A model generated the notes under the pieces. It did no database searches. It was not told the origin of the DNA and saw only the letters and a program-made list of their open reading frames with translations. A program made the position numbers and the translations under genes. Below, one piece after another: positions 1-5,790 of a stretch of 6,849 nucleotides of DNA (position 1 is the stretch's first letter; every line of letters begins with the position of its first letter). Where the stretch lies: NCBI GenBank assembly GCA_023429545.1, contig JAEYUU010000189.1, positions 1 to 6,849 on the forward strand, read 5' to 3'. This DNA is from Verrucomicrobiota bacterium. GTDB lineage: Bacteria > Verrucomicrobiota > Verrucomicrobiia > Verrucomicrobiales > Verrucomicrobiaceae.

Positions 1-6
1 CCTCAG

Positions 7-735
7 ATGACTCCCTTCAGAACACGCCGCCTTGCGCTGCTGCCGCTGCCGTTCCTCGCGGTTGCCTGCTGCCTCCTCATGGCCACCCAGGGACACGCCC
101 AGCGCATCACCGGCATCTCCGTGAATGCCCGCACCGTGCTCCACCCAGATGGCACCAAGACGGACTCCACCAAGGACCCCATCAAACTTCAGCAGACGGA
201 AAAAACCTATGACTCGCGCGGGGTCGTCATCGCGGAAAAAGTTTTCGTCCTCAACCAGAATGGTGATCCCACCCAGGGCATTATTTACGATGGCGCCGGG
301 AATCTCGTGGCCCGGGTGAACTTCTACTTTGATGACCTTGGCCGTGTCGTCGAGGAGCGCTGCCTGAATGCCAAGGGCGAAATTTTCCGCCGCGTCATCC
401 GCCAGTATGACAAGAGTGGCCGCGCCCTGCCTCCGCAGGCCTTCGACTACAAGGTGAACGCCCCGCACATGTCCGCCGCCACCATCGACTTCACGAACAT
501 GCCCGCGCTCCCGCCCAAAGGCAGCGGTCAGGAGCAGACCCCGCAGCAGCCCGGCCAGGCTCCGCAGATCGAATCCGCCGCCCCCGGCTTCCGCGCCGGC
601 CCTAGTGGTACCATGAGCGTCCAGCCTCAAGTCCAGGCACCCCTCCAGGGTGGCCAAGCGCAAACCCAGCCCACCGCCCCGCCTCCCGCGGAGGAAAAGA
701 AAAAAGGCTTCCGCTGGCCCTGGCAGAAGAAGTAG
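7..735 (+). CDS. Secreted hypothetical protein with YD-like repeats and a basic C-terminal tail
   Basis: I recognise no named family. The first 31 residues look like a Sec signal peptide: Arg residues at 5, 7 and 8, a hydrophobic core at about 9-26, and a likely cleavage after Ala31 (GHA|Q). The mature part carries four short YD-like units of the Rhs/YD style: YDSRG at 68, YDGAGNL at 94, FDDLGRV at 108 and YDKSGR at 134. They resemble single beta-hairpin repeats and not a full Rhs toxin shell. Residues about 165-230 are Pro/Gln/Ala-rich and probably disordered. The protein ends in a Lys/Trp-rich tail (KKKGFRWPWQKK). The frame stays open to the left window edge, but the ATG at 7 sits exactly where the signal peptide begins, so it is the likely start; its ribosome binding site lies outside the window. 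An export role is inferred, and the function is unknown. A lipoprotein reading (AVAC, Cys21) is possible but less good. Confidence 0.8.
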   Translation: MTPFRTRRLALLPLPFLAVACCLLMATQGHAQRITGISVNARTVLHPDGTKTDSTKDPIKLQQTEKTYDSRGVVIAEKVFVLNQNGDPTQGIIYDGAGNLVARVNFYFDDLGRVVEERCLNAKGEIFRRVIRQYDKSGRALPPQAFDYKVNAPHMSAATIDFTNMPALPPKGSGQEQTPQQPGQAPQIESAAPGFRAGPSGTMSVQPQVQAPLQGGQAQTQPTAPPPAEEKKKGFRWPWQKK

Positions 736-892
736 CGGGAGGAGATTGGTGCCCCCGCCCTGACAGCGTGCGGTGGGTCTGCCGCCGCGTCGTGCTATGC
801 AGGCGGATACGGCGCATCGTGAACCTTCCCTTGTACGGTTCCTGCGCGCGCATCAGCTTCCTGTTGGAAGTAATGAAGGGTGGTTCAACCAA

Positions 893-1267
893 TCACGAGG
901 ATTGTTTTCGCGGAGAGCCCAGGATCAGACACAAGACTCCAGCCAACGTCAGCAGGATTTCATAGGGGAGGAACCTCAGAAGTTCCGTGCCGAAGTTCAT
1001 TCCTGCATGGAGGCGCTCAAAGTACCGCATGGCCCTGTACCAGAGAAAAACCTGACACGGCACCACAAGCAGCATCACAATACCCACCCCACGTCCCCAC
1101 TGTCGTGGTCGGGTCCAGATCTTCCAGATAACCAGGCTCCACAGCGGTACCGCGGTGGAAAGCCGCACCAAGGTCTCAGCAGTGGACGAGTAATCACTCC
1201 TCAGCAAACCGACGATGTTCATGCCAGCTCCCAGACAGAGCAGGGCAATCGTAAGGCGGTGAATCAC
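893..1267 (-). CDS. Small four-helix membrane protein, start uncertain
   Basis: Hypothetical integral membrane protein of about 124 residues if translated from the GTG at 1267. Four hydrophobic stretches are visible, at about residues 4-22, 36-51, 60-80 and 96-118, with positive loops between them (WTRPRQWGRG, RYFER) and a polar end (SPRKQSS). No catalytic motif or known family is recognised. The frame stays open up to a TTG at 1405, but the extra 46 residues are rich in Ser, Arg, Cys and Trp and do not look like protein, and they cover a palindrome. No start has a good Shine-Dalgarno site except the ATG at 1222 (GGGAG five bases before), which would remove most of helix 1. A short ATG frame at 1332 ends in a TGA overlapping the GTG at 1267, so a frameshift is possible. 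The plus-strand reading frame over this region gives a basic, low-complexity product and was not accepted. Confidence 0.6.
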   Translation of the reverse strand: MIHRLTIALLCLGAGMNIVGLLRSDYSSTAETLVRLSTAVPLWSLVIWKIWTRPRQWGRGVGIVMLLVVPCQVFLWYRAMRYFERLHAGMNFGTELLRFLPYEILLTLAGVLCLILGSPRKQSS

Positions 1268-1332
1268 GGCAATGGGGAGAGGGCGCGGAAGCGCAGAGTG
1301 AGTTCCACACCGTTGCAAGGAGCTGGCTCCAT
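1264..1332 (-). other. 22-codon frame overlapping the membrane protein start
   Basis: An ATG at 1332 opens a 22-residue frame beginning MEPAPCNGVELTLRF. Its TGA overlaps the GTG at 1267 (GTGA). It could be a leader peptide coupled to the membrane protein, or the true N-terminus of that protein separated by one missing base in a run of four C on the minus strand (1274-1277). Adding one C there would join the two frames as RALSPIAVIHRL. Neither reading can be decided from this sequence alone. Confidence 0.3.
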
Positions 1333-1390
1333 CGCAAATAGTATCACGTCCACTTCTCGAAGGTGGACTGCAGGCCGCCTCTCTCCACCA

Positions 1391-1404
1391 TGGCAAACTT
1401 GCCA
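1391..1404. promoter_or_regulatory. 14-bp palindrome TGGCAA-AC-TTGCCA, possible operator
   Basis: Perfect 6-bp half-sites are separated by two bases. The element lies 58 bp upstream of the ATG at 1332 and 123 bp upstream of the GTG at 1267 of the minus-strand membrane protein. The form fits a dimeric repressor site, but no regulator gene is present in the window and only one copy was noticed. The role is inferred. Confidence 0.3.
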
Positions 1405-1553
1405 ACTATGGGGACTGGTGGGCCGGAAGGGGTCGGCATACCCTTACTGATGGTGCATGCCAGTCGACGTGACTGATGCGTTGACCCCTTGGCATGGAAT
1501 GCTGATGACGGATACACGAACTTGGGCAGTTGGGCTGGGACTGAATTGTGATT

Positions 1554-1570
1554 GGCGGTCTATTGCCGCC
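1554..1570. repeat. Small stem-loop GGCGGT-CTATT-GCCGCC
   Basis: Five GC pairs plus one T-G wobble close a five-base loop. No T-run follows on either strand, so it is not a classic terminator. It lies about 205 bases beyond the SNF2 stop and could still act as a 3' end structure for that transcript. Confidence 0.3.
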
Positions 1571-1571
1571 C

Positions 1572-1594
1572 TGACGAAATTGACGAACGTGACG
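1572..1594. repeat. Three TGACG units at exact 9-bp spacing
   Basis: TGACG starts at 1572, 1581 and 1590; the first two extend to TGACGAA. A further TGACG lies at 1506, and an inverted TTCGTCA at 1655-1661. The regular step could mark a protein-binding array, or it may be chance in a short spacer. Confidence 0.35.
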
Positions 1595-1667
1595 GCATTC
1601 GCATGAGTTTCTCAGGAGAGAAAAAAGCTGAGGAGTTTAGGTAAAAGCATCGGATTCGTCATTCTCA

Positions 1668-1754
1668 TCAGGTGGCGGACTCGGGTTCTGTCTCGGGAGA
1701 GGCGAGGATGTCATCCAATTCGGAACGCAGGCGCAGCCATCAGCGGTCCGCCAT
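1668..1754 (-). pseudogene. Tiny ORF with in-frame TGA, possible remnant
   Basis: Just downstream of the SNF2 stop (1774), an ATG at 1754 follows a GGAG/GGAAG-rich stretch that could serve as a ribosome binding site. The frame reads MADR, TGA, then WLRLRSELDDILASPETEP and a few more residues to a stop at 1668, 29 codons in all. The part after the TGA looks like an acidic amphipathic protein end. It may be a degraded small gene, a sequencing error at codon 5, or chance. There is no evidence for TGA recoding. Confidence 0.25.
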
Positions 1755-1773
1755 GCTTCTTCCACTCCCCACC

Positions 1774-4479
1774 TCACAACGGTGAGAGCAGCTCCTTGAT
1801 GTCTTCATGCGTGAGCTTCAGCGATTCCGCGCTTCCCGTGAGCAGCCCGGTGATCAGCGCGCTCTTGCGGCGCTGCATTTCCACGATGCGCTCCTCAATG
1901 GTGCCCTGGCAGATGAGCTTGTGCACGAACACCGGCTTGGTCTGGCCGATGCGGTGGGCGCGGTCCGTGGCCTGCGCTTCCGCGGCGGGATTCCACCATG
2001 GGTCGTAGTGAATCACGGTGTCAGCGGTCGTGAGGTTGAGCCCCACGCCACCCGCCTTCAGCGAGATGAGGAAGAGCGGCACGCGCCCCTCCTGAAACTC
2101 ACGCACGGGCTTCTCGCGATCCGTGGTGGAGCCGGTGAGCTTCACGAAGCGCAGACCCTTTTCCGCGAACTGCCTCTCCAGAATCGCGAGCATCTCCGTG
2201 AACTGGGAGAAGATGAGGATGCGCCGCCCTTCCTCCAGCAACTCGGGCAGCAGCTCCTCCATGAGGAATCCGGTCTTCGCGGAGGTGTCGATTTTCTTCG
2301 CGCTCTCCGTCTTCAGCAGCGCGGGGTGGCAGCAGACCTGGCGGAGCTTCAGGAGCGCGTCGAGCACGATGAGCTGGCTGCGCTCGATACCTTGGTCGTC
2401 GATGGCATCACGCACGCGCTTGTGCACGGTGGCGCGGATGGTCTCGTAGAGATCCGCCTGGGTCTTGTCGAGCTCAATGACGTTGAGGATCTCCGTCTTG
2501 GGCGGCAGATCCTTCGCCACGGCGTCCTTCGTGCGGCGCAGCATCACCGGCTGGAGGCGTGCGGAGAGGCGTTGCTGCGCTCCAGCATCCTGCTTCTTCT
2601 CGATGGGATTCCGGAAGAAGGAGCGGAAGGCGTCCTGCTCGCCGAGGAAGCCGGGCATGAGAAAATGGAAGAGGCTCCAGAGCTCGCCTAGGTGGTTCTC
2701 CATGGGCGTGCCCGTGAGGCAGAGACGGTGGCGGGCGTTCAGCGAGCGCGCCGCCTGCGCGGCCTTGGCGCGGGCGTTCTTGATGCCGTGAGCCTCATCC
2801 AGCACGGCGAGGTGCCACTCATAGGTCTGCAGCTTCTCAATATCCCGTATCAGCAATGGATAGGAGGTGATGACGACATGCTGCTGCCGGATGTAAGCGA
2901 AGCGCTCGCGGCGGTTGTCACCGTGCAGGATCATCACTCGCAATGCGGGCGCGAATTTCTTGATCTCCGAAGCCCAGTTCCGCAGCACGCTGGTGGGCGC
3001 GAGGATGAGGCTGGGGCGGTCCGCGCGGCCAGACTCCACCTCGAGGCACAGGTGGGAGATGGTCTGTACGGTCTTCCCCAGGCCCATGTCATCCGCGAGG
3101 ATGCCGTGCAGGCCGAACTCGCGCAGGAACTGCAGCCAGCGCAGCCCCTCATGCTGATAGGGGCGCAGCGTGGCGCGCAGGCCGGGTGGCAGATCCACCT
3201 GCGGCAGGTCAGTGAACGTGGCGAGCTTCTCCCCCAGGGCCGTGAGCTCCGAGGGCATCTGCAAGGCCATGCCCTGTTGCACCCCGAGCTGCGCGGCACG
3301 CAAGCGGTCCACCTGGAGTTTGTTCTTCTTCTTCGCACCGGATGTGAAAAGCTCGTGCAGGATGGAGAGGATGGGCAGCAGCCGGCGACCCGGCAGGGAG
3401 ATGAGGCGCTCACCCAGCTCCGGCACCACGAAGAGGAAGGGCGCGTCAGGACTCTCTGCGACCTCCTGCACGGTGAGCCCTTGCTGCACGGCCTCTGCGA
3501 GAATCGGAATGAGCGAGACACGGCGGCCATCGAGATCAATGCCCATCTCCAGCGCGTACATCATGCCCGCGCCGCCGCCTGGCTCTGCATTCAGGGAGGT
3601 GACCCAGTGATGGTCCTGCACCGGGATGACATCGAAACCAAAGTCATCCGAAACCTCGATGTGCCACCCGTGCCTATCCAGGCGTGGCACATCCTGCTGG
3701 CGGAAGGTCTTCCAGAACTCCAGCTCGTGCCCTTGCAGGACCGCGAGGTGATTCAGCGGCGCGCTGGTGACTACACCGGGATGCGCCTCCATGAAGGGCA
3801 GCAGCCCCAGGAACATGATCTCGCGCAGCAACGTGCGCTCCGCCTCCGGGTCACGCGGGATGCGGTGCATCACACCATCTGCTGTGGTCCATTCATGCTC
3901 CGTGGAGCGCACCAGGGTGGAGAGACGATCCGGGCAGCCCGGATACGCCACCATGGGATCCGCCACGGGGATGCGCAGCGGCTTGGCGGACTTGGCATCG
4001 CGCGGCAGGGTGGCATCAATGCGGCGCAGCAGAAGCAGCGGTTGTGGAGCGGCTTTCGCATGCTGCACGATGCGCGTCGGCTTCACGCTGGCACTGGCCT
4101 CCGGTTTCACCGCAGGAGGCGGAGGCGGTGCCGGCTTGGTCACGCGCTCCTCGATGTCCGGCTGATGCTGCCTGTCGCTGGCGTGGGCGATGAGCGCCGC
4201 CGCGTGTTTGCACAAGGTGCCTGCCGGGCACAGGCAGCGGCTCAGGATGGTGACGCGGCGCTCCTCCTGCCATCGCAGCGTGACCGTGGTCTCATACAGC
4301 GTGAGCCGCGTGTCGGTGACGTGGGCGGTGATTTCCAGATCACGTCCGTCCACCAGCTCGGCGTTGCGCACGCGCACCCGGCCTGCCTTGGCCAGTTGCG
4401 TCCCTTCCACCGCGTTCCGGCCGAAGGTCCACATCCATTCCTTGGAATGAAGATGCTGCCAGACGGTGGGGAAATCCAT
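1774..4479 (-). CDS. SWIM zinc-finger SNF2-family DNA-dependent ATPase / helicase
   Basis: Cytoplasmic Swi2/Snf2-type ATPase of 901 residues that should use ATP to move along double-stranded DNA or remodel protein-DNA complexes; the cellular target is unknown. The N-terminus carries a SWIM finger (CLCPAGTLCKH: Cys82, Cys84, Cys90, His92). A Pro/Ala-rich linker at 116-145 and a middle region (about 150-430) like the SNF2-associated part of bacterial family members follow. The ATPase core has LRPYQHEGLRWL at 438, Walker A DDMGLGKT at 463, DEAH at 561, LTGTPMEN at 588, FSQF at 757, SLKAGGVGLNLTTAD at 806 and QATDRAHRIGQ at 836. All key motifs are intact. The open frame reaches a GTG at 4650, but those 57 extra residues read like untranslated pyrimidine-rich leader, and the family-like start is MDFPTVWQHL at 4479. 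No Shine-Dalgarno site precedes it. It is transcribed divergently from the lipoprotein gene and no operon partner is visible. The domain order resembles the bacterial SWIM-SNF2 group more than RapA. Confidence 0.93.
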   Translation of the reverse strand: MDFPTVWQHLHSKEWMWTFGRNAVEGTQLAKAGRVRVRNAELVDGRDLEITAHVTDTRLTLYETTVTLRWQEERRVTILSRCLCPAGTLCKHAAALIAHASDRQHQPDIEERVTKPAPPPPPAVKPEASASVKPTRIVQHAKAAPQPLLLLRRIDATLPRDAKSAKPLRIPVADPMVAYPGCPDRLSTLVRSTEHEWTTADGVMHRIPRDPEAERTLLREIMFLGLLPFMEAHPGVVTSAPLNHLAVLQGHELEFWKTFRQQDVPRLDRHGWHIEVSDDFGFDVIPVQDHHWVTSLNAEPGGGAGMMYALEMGIDLDGRRVSLIPILAEAVQQGLTVQEVAESPDAPFLFVVPELGERLISLPGRRLLPILSILHELFTSGAKKKNKLQVDRLRAAQLGVQQGMALQMPSELTALGEKLATFTDLPQVDLPPGLRATLRPYQHEGLRWLQFLREFGLHGILADDMGLGKTVQTISHLCLEVESGRADRPSLILAPTSVLRNWASEIKKFAPALRVMILHGDNRRERFAYIRQQHVVITSYPLLIRDIEKLQTYEWHLAVLDEAHGIKNARAKAAQAARSLNARHRLCLTGTPMENHLGELWSLFHFLMPGFLGEQDAFRSFFRNPIEKKQDAGAQQRLSARLQPVMLRRTKDAVAKDLPPKTEILNVIELDKTQADLYETIRATVHKRVRDAIDDQGIERSQLIVLDALLKLRQVCCHPALLKTESAKKIDTSAKTGFLMEELLPELLEEGRRILIFSQFTEMLAILERQFAEKGLRFVKLTGSTTDREKPVREFQEGRVPLFLISLKAGGVGLNLTTADTVIHYDPWWNPAAEAQATDRAHRIGQTKPVFVHKLICQGTIEERIVEMQRRKSALITGLLTGSAESLKLTHEDIKELLSPL

Positions 4480-4658
4480 GGGGGGTGGATTCTTTAAGTG
4501 AAAAGTAAAAAGAGAAAAGGGATAAGGGCGAGGGAGTTGGCGGATTCGTGTGATCTGCACGACAAGGCTGACGGTTCCGAAAGGCACGCAGATGGCAAGG
4601 AGAGGGCGATCCCTTTGAAGGAAGGAATGCGGGCAGGAACCAGCCCGCACGATGAACC
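4480..4658. promoter_or_regulatory. Divergent promoter region between SNF2 and lipoprotein genes
   Basis: The 179-bp spacer must hold the start signals of both divergent genes. It includes an almost all-purine stretch on the plus strand (about 4497-4535; pyrimidine-rich on the SNF2 sense strand) and a perfect hairpin at 4628-4649. No box pair close to the TTGACA/TATAAT consensus was found on either strand, so promoter positions are not assigned. Confidence 0.45.
4628..4649. repeat. Perfect 7-bp inverted repeat TGCGGGC-N8-GCCCGCA
   Basis: Two perfect seven-base arms flank an eight-base spacer (AGGAACCA). The element ends nine bases before the lipoprotein ATG at 4659. It could be an operator for the divergent genes, or an RNA hairpin affecting lipoprotein translation. 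There is no T-run, so it is not a terminator. Confidence 0.5.
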
Positions 4659-4865
4659 ATGAAGATTTTCCAACTCGTGCAATCAGGCATCATGACGGGC
4701 GTGTTCTCGGCGATGGTGGTGCTGCTGGCAGCTTGCGACCCCGTACCGCCACCGCGCACGGAAGAGACGACTGCCAAGCCGTACCAGATGGGTGGGGGGA
4801 GCGACAAGACCCTGGACCACAACGGTGAGACGTCCGGCAACTCCGATCCAGCCCGCCGTGAGTAG
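4659..4865 (+). CDS. Small lipoprotein of unknown function
   Basis: The protein has 68 residues. It starts MKIFQ and has a hydrophobic core at about 11-25 ending in a good lipobox LAAC with Cys26, so it should be processed by signal peptidase II and anchored by lipid. The mature chain is only about 43 residues, polar and probably disordered, with a Pro-rich start (DPVPPPR) and Gly, Ser, Asp and Asn later. No family is recognised. The ATG at 4659 is preferred because Lys2 gives the signal peptide its positive end; Met12 is an alternative without it. There is no clear Shine-Dalgarno site. It lies 87 bp before the redoxin gene on the same strand, so co-transcription is plausible. The target membrane is not predictable with confidence (residue +2 is Asp). 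Confidence 0.72.
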   Translation: MKIFQLVQSGIMTGVFSAMVVLLAACDPVPPPRTEETTAKPYQMGGGSDKTLDHNGETSGNSDPARRE

Positions 4866-4939
4866 CCCGGACCGGAATGGGTGAATCGAAAACGGATGAG
4901 CCTTGATGCAGGGGCGGTTGCGCGGGCGTATGCTTCCTG

Positions 4940-4945
4940 AAGGAG
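4940..4945 (+). promoter_or_regulatory. Ribosome binding site AAGGAG of the redoxin gene
   Basis: AAGGAG lies seven bases before the ATG at 4953. It is the best Shine-Dalgarno match in the window and fixes the redoxin start at 4953 over the internal Met13 and Met22. Confidence 0.75.
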
Positions 4946-4952
4946 CGAAGCT

Positions 4953-5543
4953 ATGCAGTACATTCGACCTCACCCATGGTGTCTGTTCATGGCTGCCTGT
5001 GCCAACTTTGTGGCCATGAGCACCATGGAAAGCTCACCGCCGCCCAAGGGTGGCGCTGCTGGAGATGTGGTGGGCACCCGCCCGCCGGAGTGGCGGCTGG
5101 AAGGGTGGCTCAACTCGACTCCGCTGAAGCTCGCGGGTTTGCGGGGGAAGGTGGTGCTGGTGCGCTGGTGGACCGCGCCGGAGTGCCCGCACTGCGGGGC
5201 GACAGCGCCCACGCTGAATGCATTCCACGAGGAGTACAAGGACAGGGACCTCGTGGTCGTAGGCGTGTATCACCACAAGAGCAATACACCCCTGAACGAA
5301 GCGGACGTGGCTGCGCACGCCCGGCGGTTCGGGTTCAAATTCCCCGTGGCCATTGATCGTGACTGGACGACGCTCAAGGAGTGGTGGCTGGAAACCGGCG
5401 ACCGCCCCTGGACCAGCGTGAGCTTCCTCATGGACCGGGATGGTGTGATACGCCATATCCACGAGGGTGGCCGGTACGAAAAGGGGAGTGACGATGCCAG
5501 GCTAATGGAGAAGAATATCAAGGAACTGCTGGGGGAGAAATGA
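4953..5543 (+). CDS. TlpA-like thioredoxin-fold redoxin with CPHC motif, exported
   Basis: Predicted exported thiol-disulfide oxidoreductase of 196 residues, in the AhpC/TSA-Redoxin and TlpA group. The short hydrophobic N-terminus (WCLFMAACANFVAM, 9-22) is probably a signal peptide or membrane anchor; MAAC at 13-16 is a weak lipobox, so lipidation at Cys16 is possible. The fold can be followed: LKLAGLRGKVVLVRWWTAPECPHC, with the redox pair Cys78 and Cys81 in CPHC; then VVVGVYHH at 101; a PVAIDRDW strand at 131; and SFLMDRDGVIRHIHEGG at 157-173. The residue that would be cis-Pro in most TlpA proteins reads as Ser155 in RPWTSVSF. The likely role is disulfide exchange or peroxide-linked thiol chemistry outside the cytoplasm, but the substrate is unknown. 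The strong ribosome binding site at 4940 fixes the start. The preceding lipoprotein gene may share its transcript. Confidence 0.88.
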   Translation: MQYIRPHPWCLFMAACANFVAMSTMESSPPPKGGAAGDVVGTRPPEWRLEGWLNSTPLKLAGLRGKVVLVRWWTAPECPHCGATAPTLNAFHEEYKDRDLVVVGVYHHKSNTPLNEADVAAHARRFGFKFPVAIDRDWTTLKEWWLETGDRPWTSVSFLMDRDGVIRHIHEGGRYEKGSDDARLMEKNIKELLGEK

Positions 5544-5723
5544 GGCCATGTAATCCAGAGCCGCTCCACGCGTGTGGTGCGACGGCAGAGATCGCAGTGA
5601 CTTCGCAATAGCGTGTTGCAAGTGCAAAGCACACGCAACGTCACCTGCGCATGAAACCTGATGAGGGCCCGGTACGCCTTTCGAGCCCTCGCCAGGGGCA
5701 ATTGAATGCGATTCGACCCACAA
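5544..5723. other. Convergent spacer between redoxin and HMA-like genes
   Basis: No gene is supported here. A weak GAGGGC/GCCCTC inverted repeat (5663-5690, 16-base loop) lies 120 bases past the redoxin stop and has no T-run, so the 3' end of the redoxin transcript is unassigned. Confidence 0.5.
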
Positions 5724-5756
5724 CAAAAAGGCCCCCACCGTTTCCGGTGGGGGCCT
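5724..5756 (-). terminator. Strong intrinsic terminator of the HMA-like gene
   Basis: A perfect 12-bp stem (AGGCCCCCACCG paired with CGGTGGGGGCCT, 5729-5740 and 5745-5756) closes a four-base loop. On the minus strand it is followed by TTTTTGTTG, and it begins 34 bases after the stop of the HMA-like gene. On the plus strand no T-run follows, so termination of the redoxin transcript here would be weaker. Confidence 0.9.
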
Positions 5757-5790
5757 CGGAATAAAAACGCGAGCAGCTAGCGTTCGCAGC

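Larger units (their letters stand above)
1406..1773. other. Spacer without a confident gene
   Basis: This 368-bp stretch lies between the upstream side of the membrane protein and the 3' end of the SNF2 gene. No frame on either strand looks like a confident protein. It holds a GGCGGT/GCCGCC stem-loop (1554-1570), three TGACG units at 9-bp spacing (1572-1594) with an inverted TTCGTCA at 1655-1661, a weak CTCAG/CTGAG inverted repeat (1611-1632) around an A-tract, and a tiny minus-strand frame with an internal TGA (1668-1754). I see no clear sigma-70 promoter, and no classic terminator for the SNF2 gene. Confidence 0.6.

Noticed and set aside
821..891. Short inverted repeats GAACC/GGTTC, CTTCC/GGAAG and TGGTT/AACCA after the membrane protein stop
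   Set aside because: All have five-base arms without T-runs. Such pairs are expected by chance in a spacer of this size.
602..892. 96-codon minus-strand frame overlapping the end of the first gene
   Set aside because: It overlaps a convincing secreted-protein gene, has no domain or signal peptide, and has a composition typical of an antisense shadow.
773..1450. 225-codon plus-strand frame across the membrane protein region
   Set aside because: The product is basic, polar and patternless, whereas the opposite strand gives four clear hydrophobic helices.
1572..1607. TTGACG near 1580 as a sigma-70 -35 box
   Set aside because: At 17 bases spacing the downstream hexamer is ATGAGT, which does not resemble a -10 box, and no plus-strand gene follows.
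1611..1632. CTCAG/CTGAG inverted repeat around an A-tract as the SNF2 terminator
   Set aside because: The stem is only five bases, and the T-run on the minus strand lies in the loop and not after the stem.
1807..4497. Two long plus-strand open frames opposite the SNF2 gene, separated by a single stop
   Set aside because: They lie exactly antisense to a gene with intact SNF2 motifs. The products are rich in Arg, His, Gln and Leu without recognisable domains, as expected for shadows in high-GC DNA.
5663..5690. GAGGGC/GCCCTC inverted repeat as the redoxin terminator
   Set aside because: It has a six-base stem with a 16-base loop, no T-run, and lies 120 bases past the stop.
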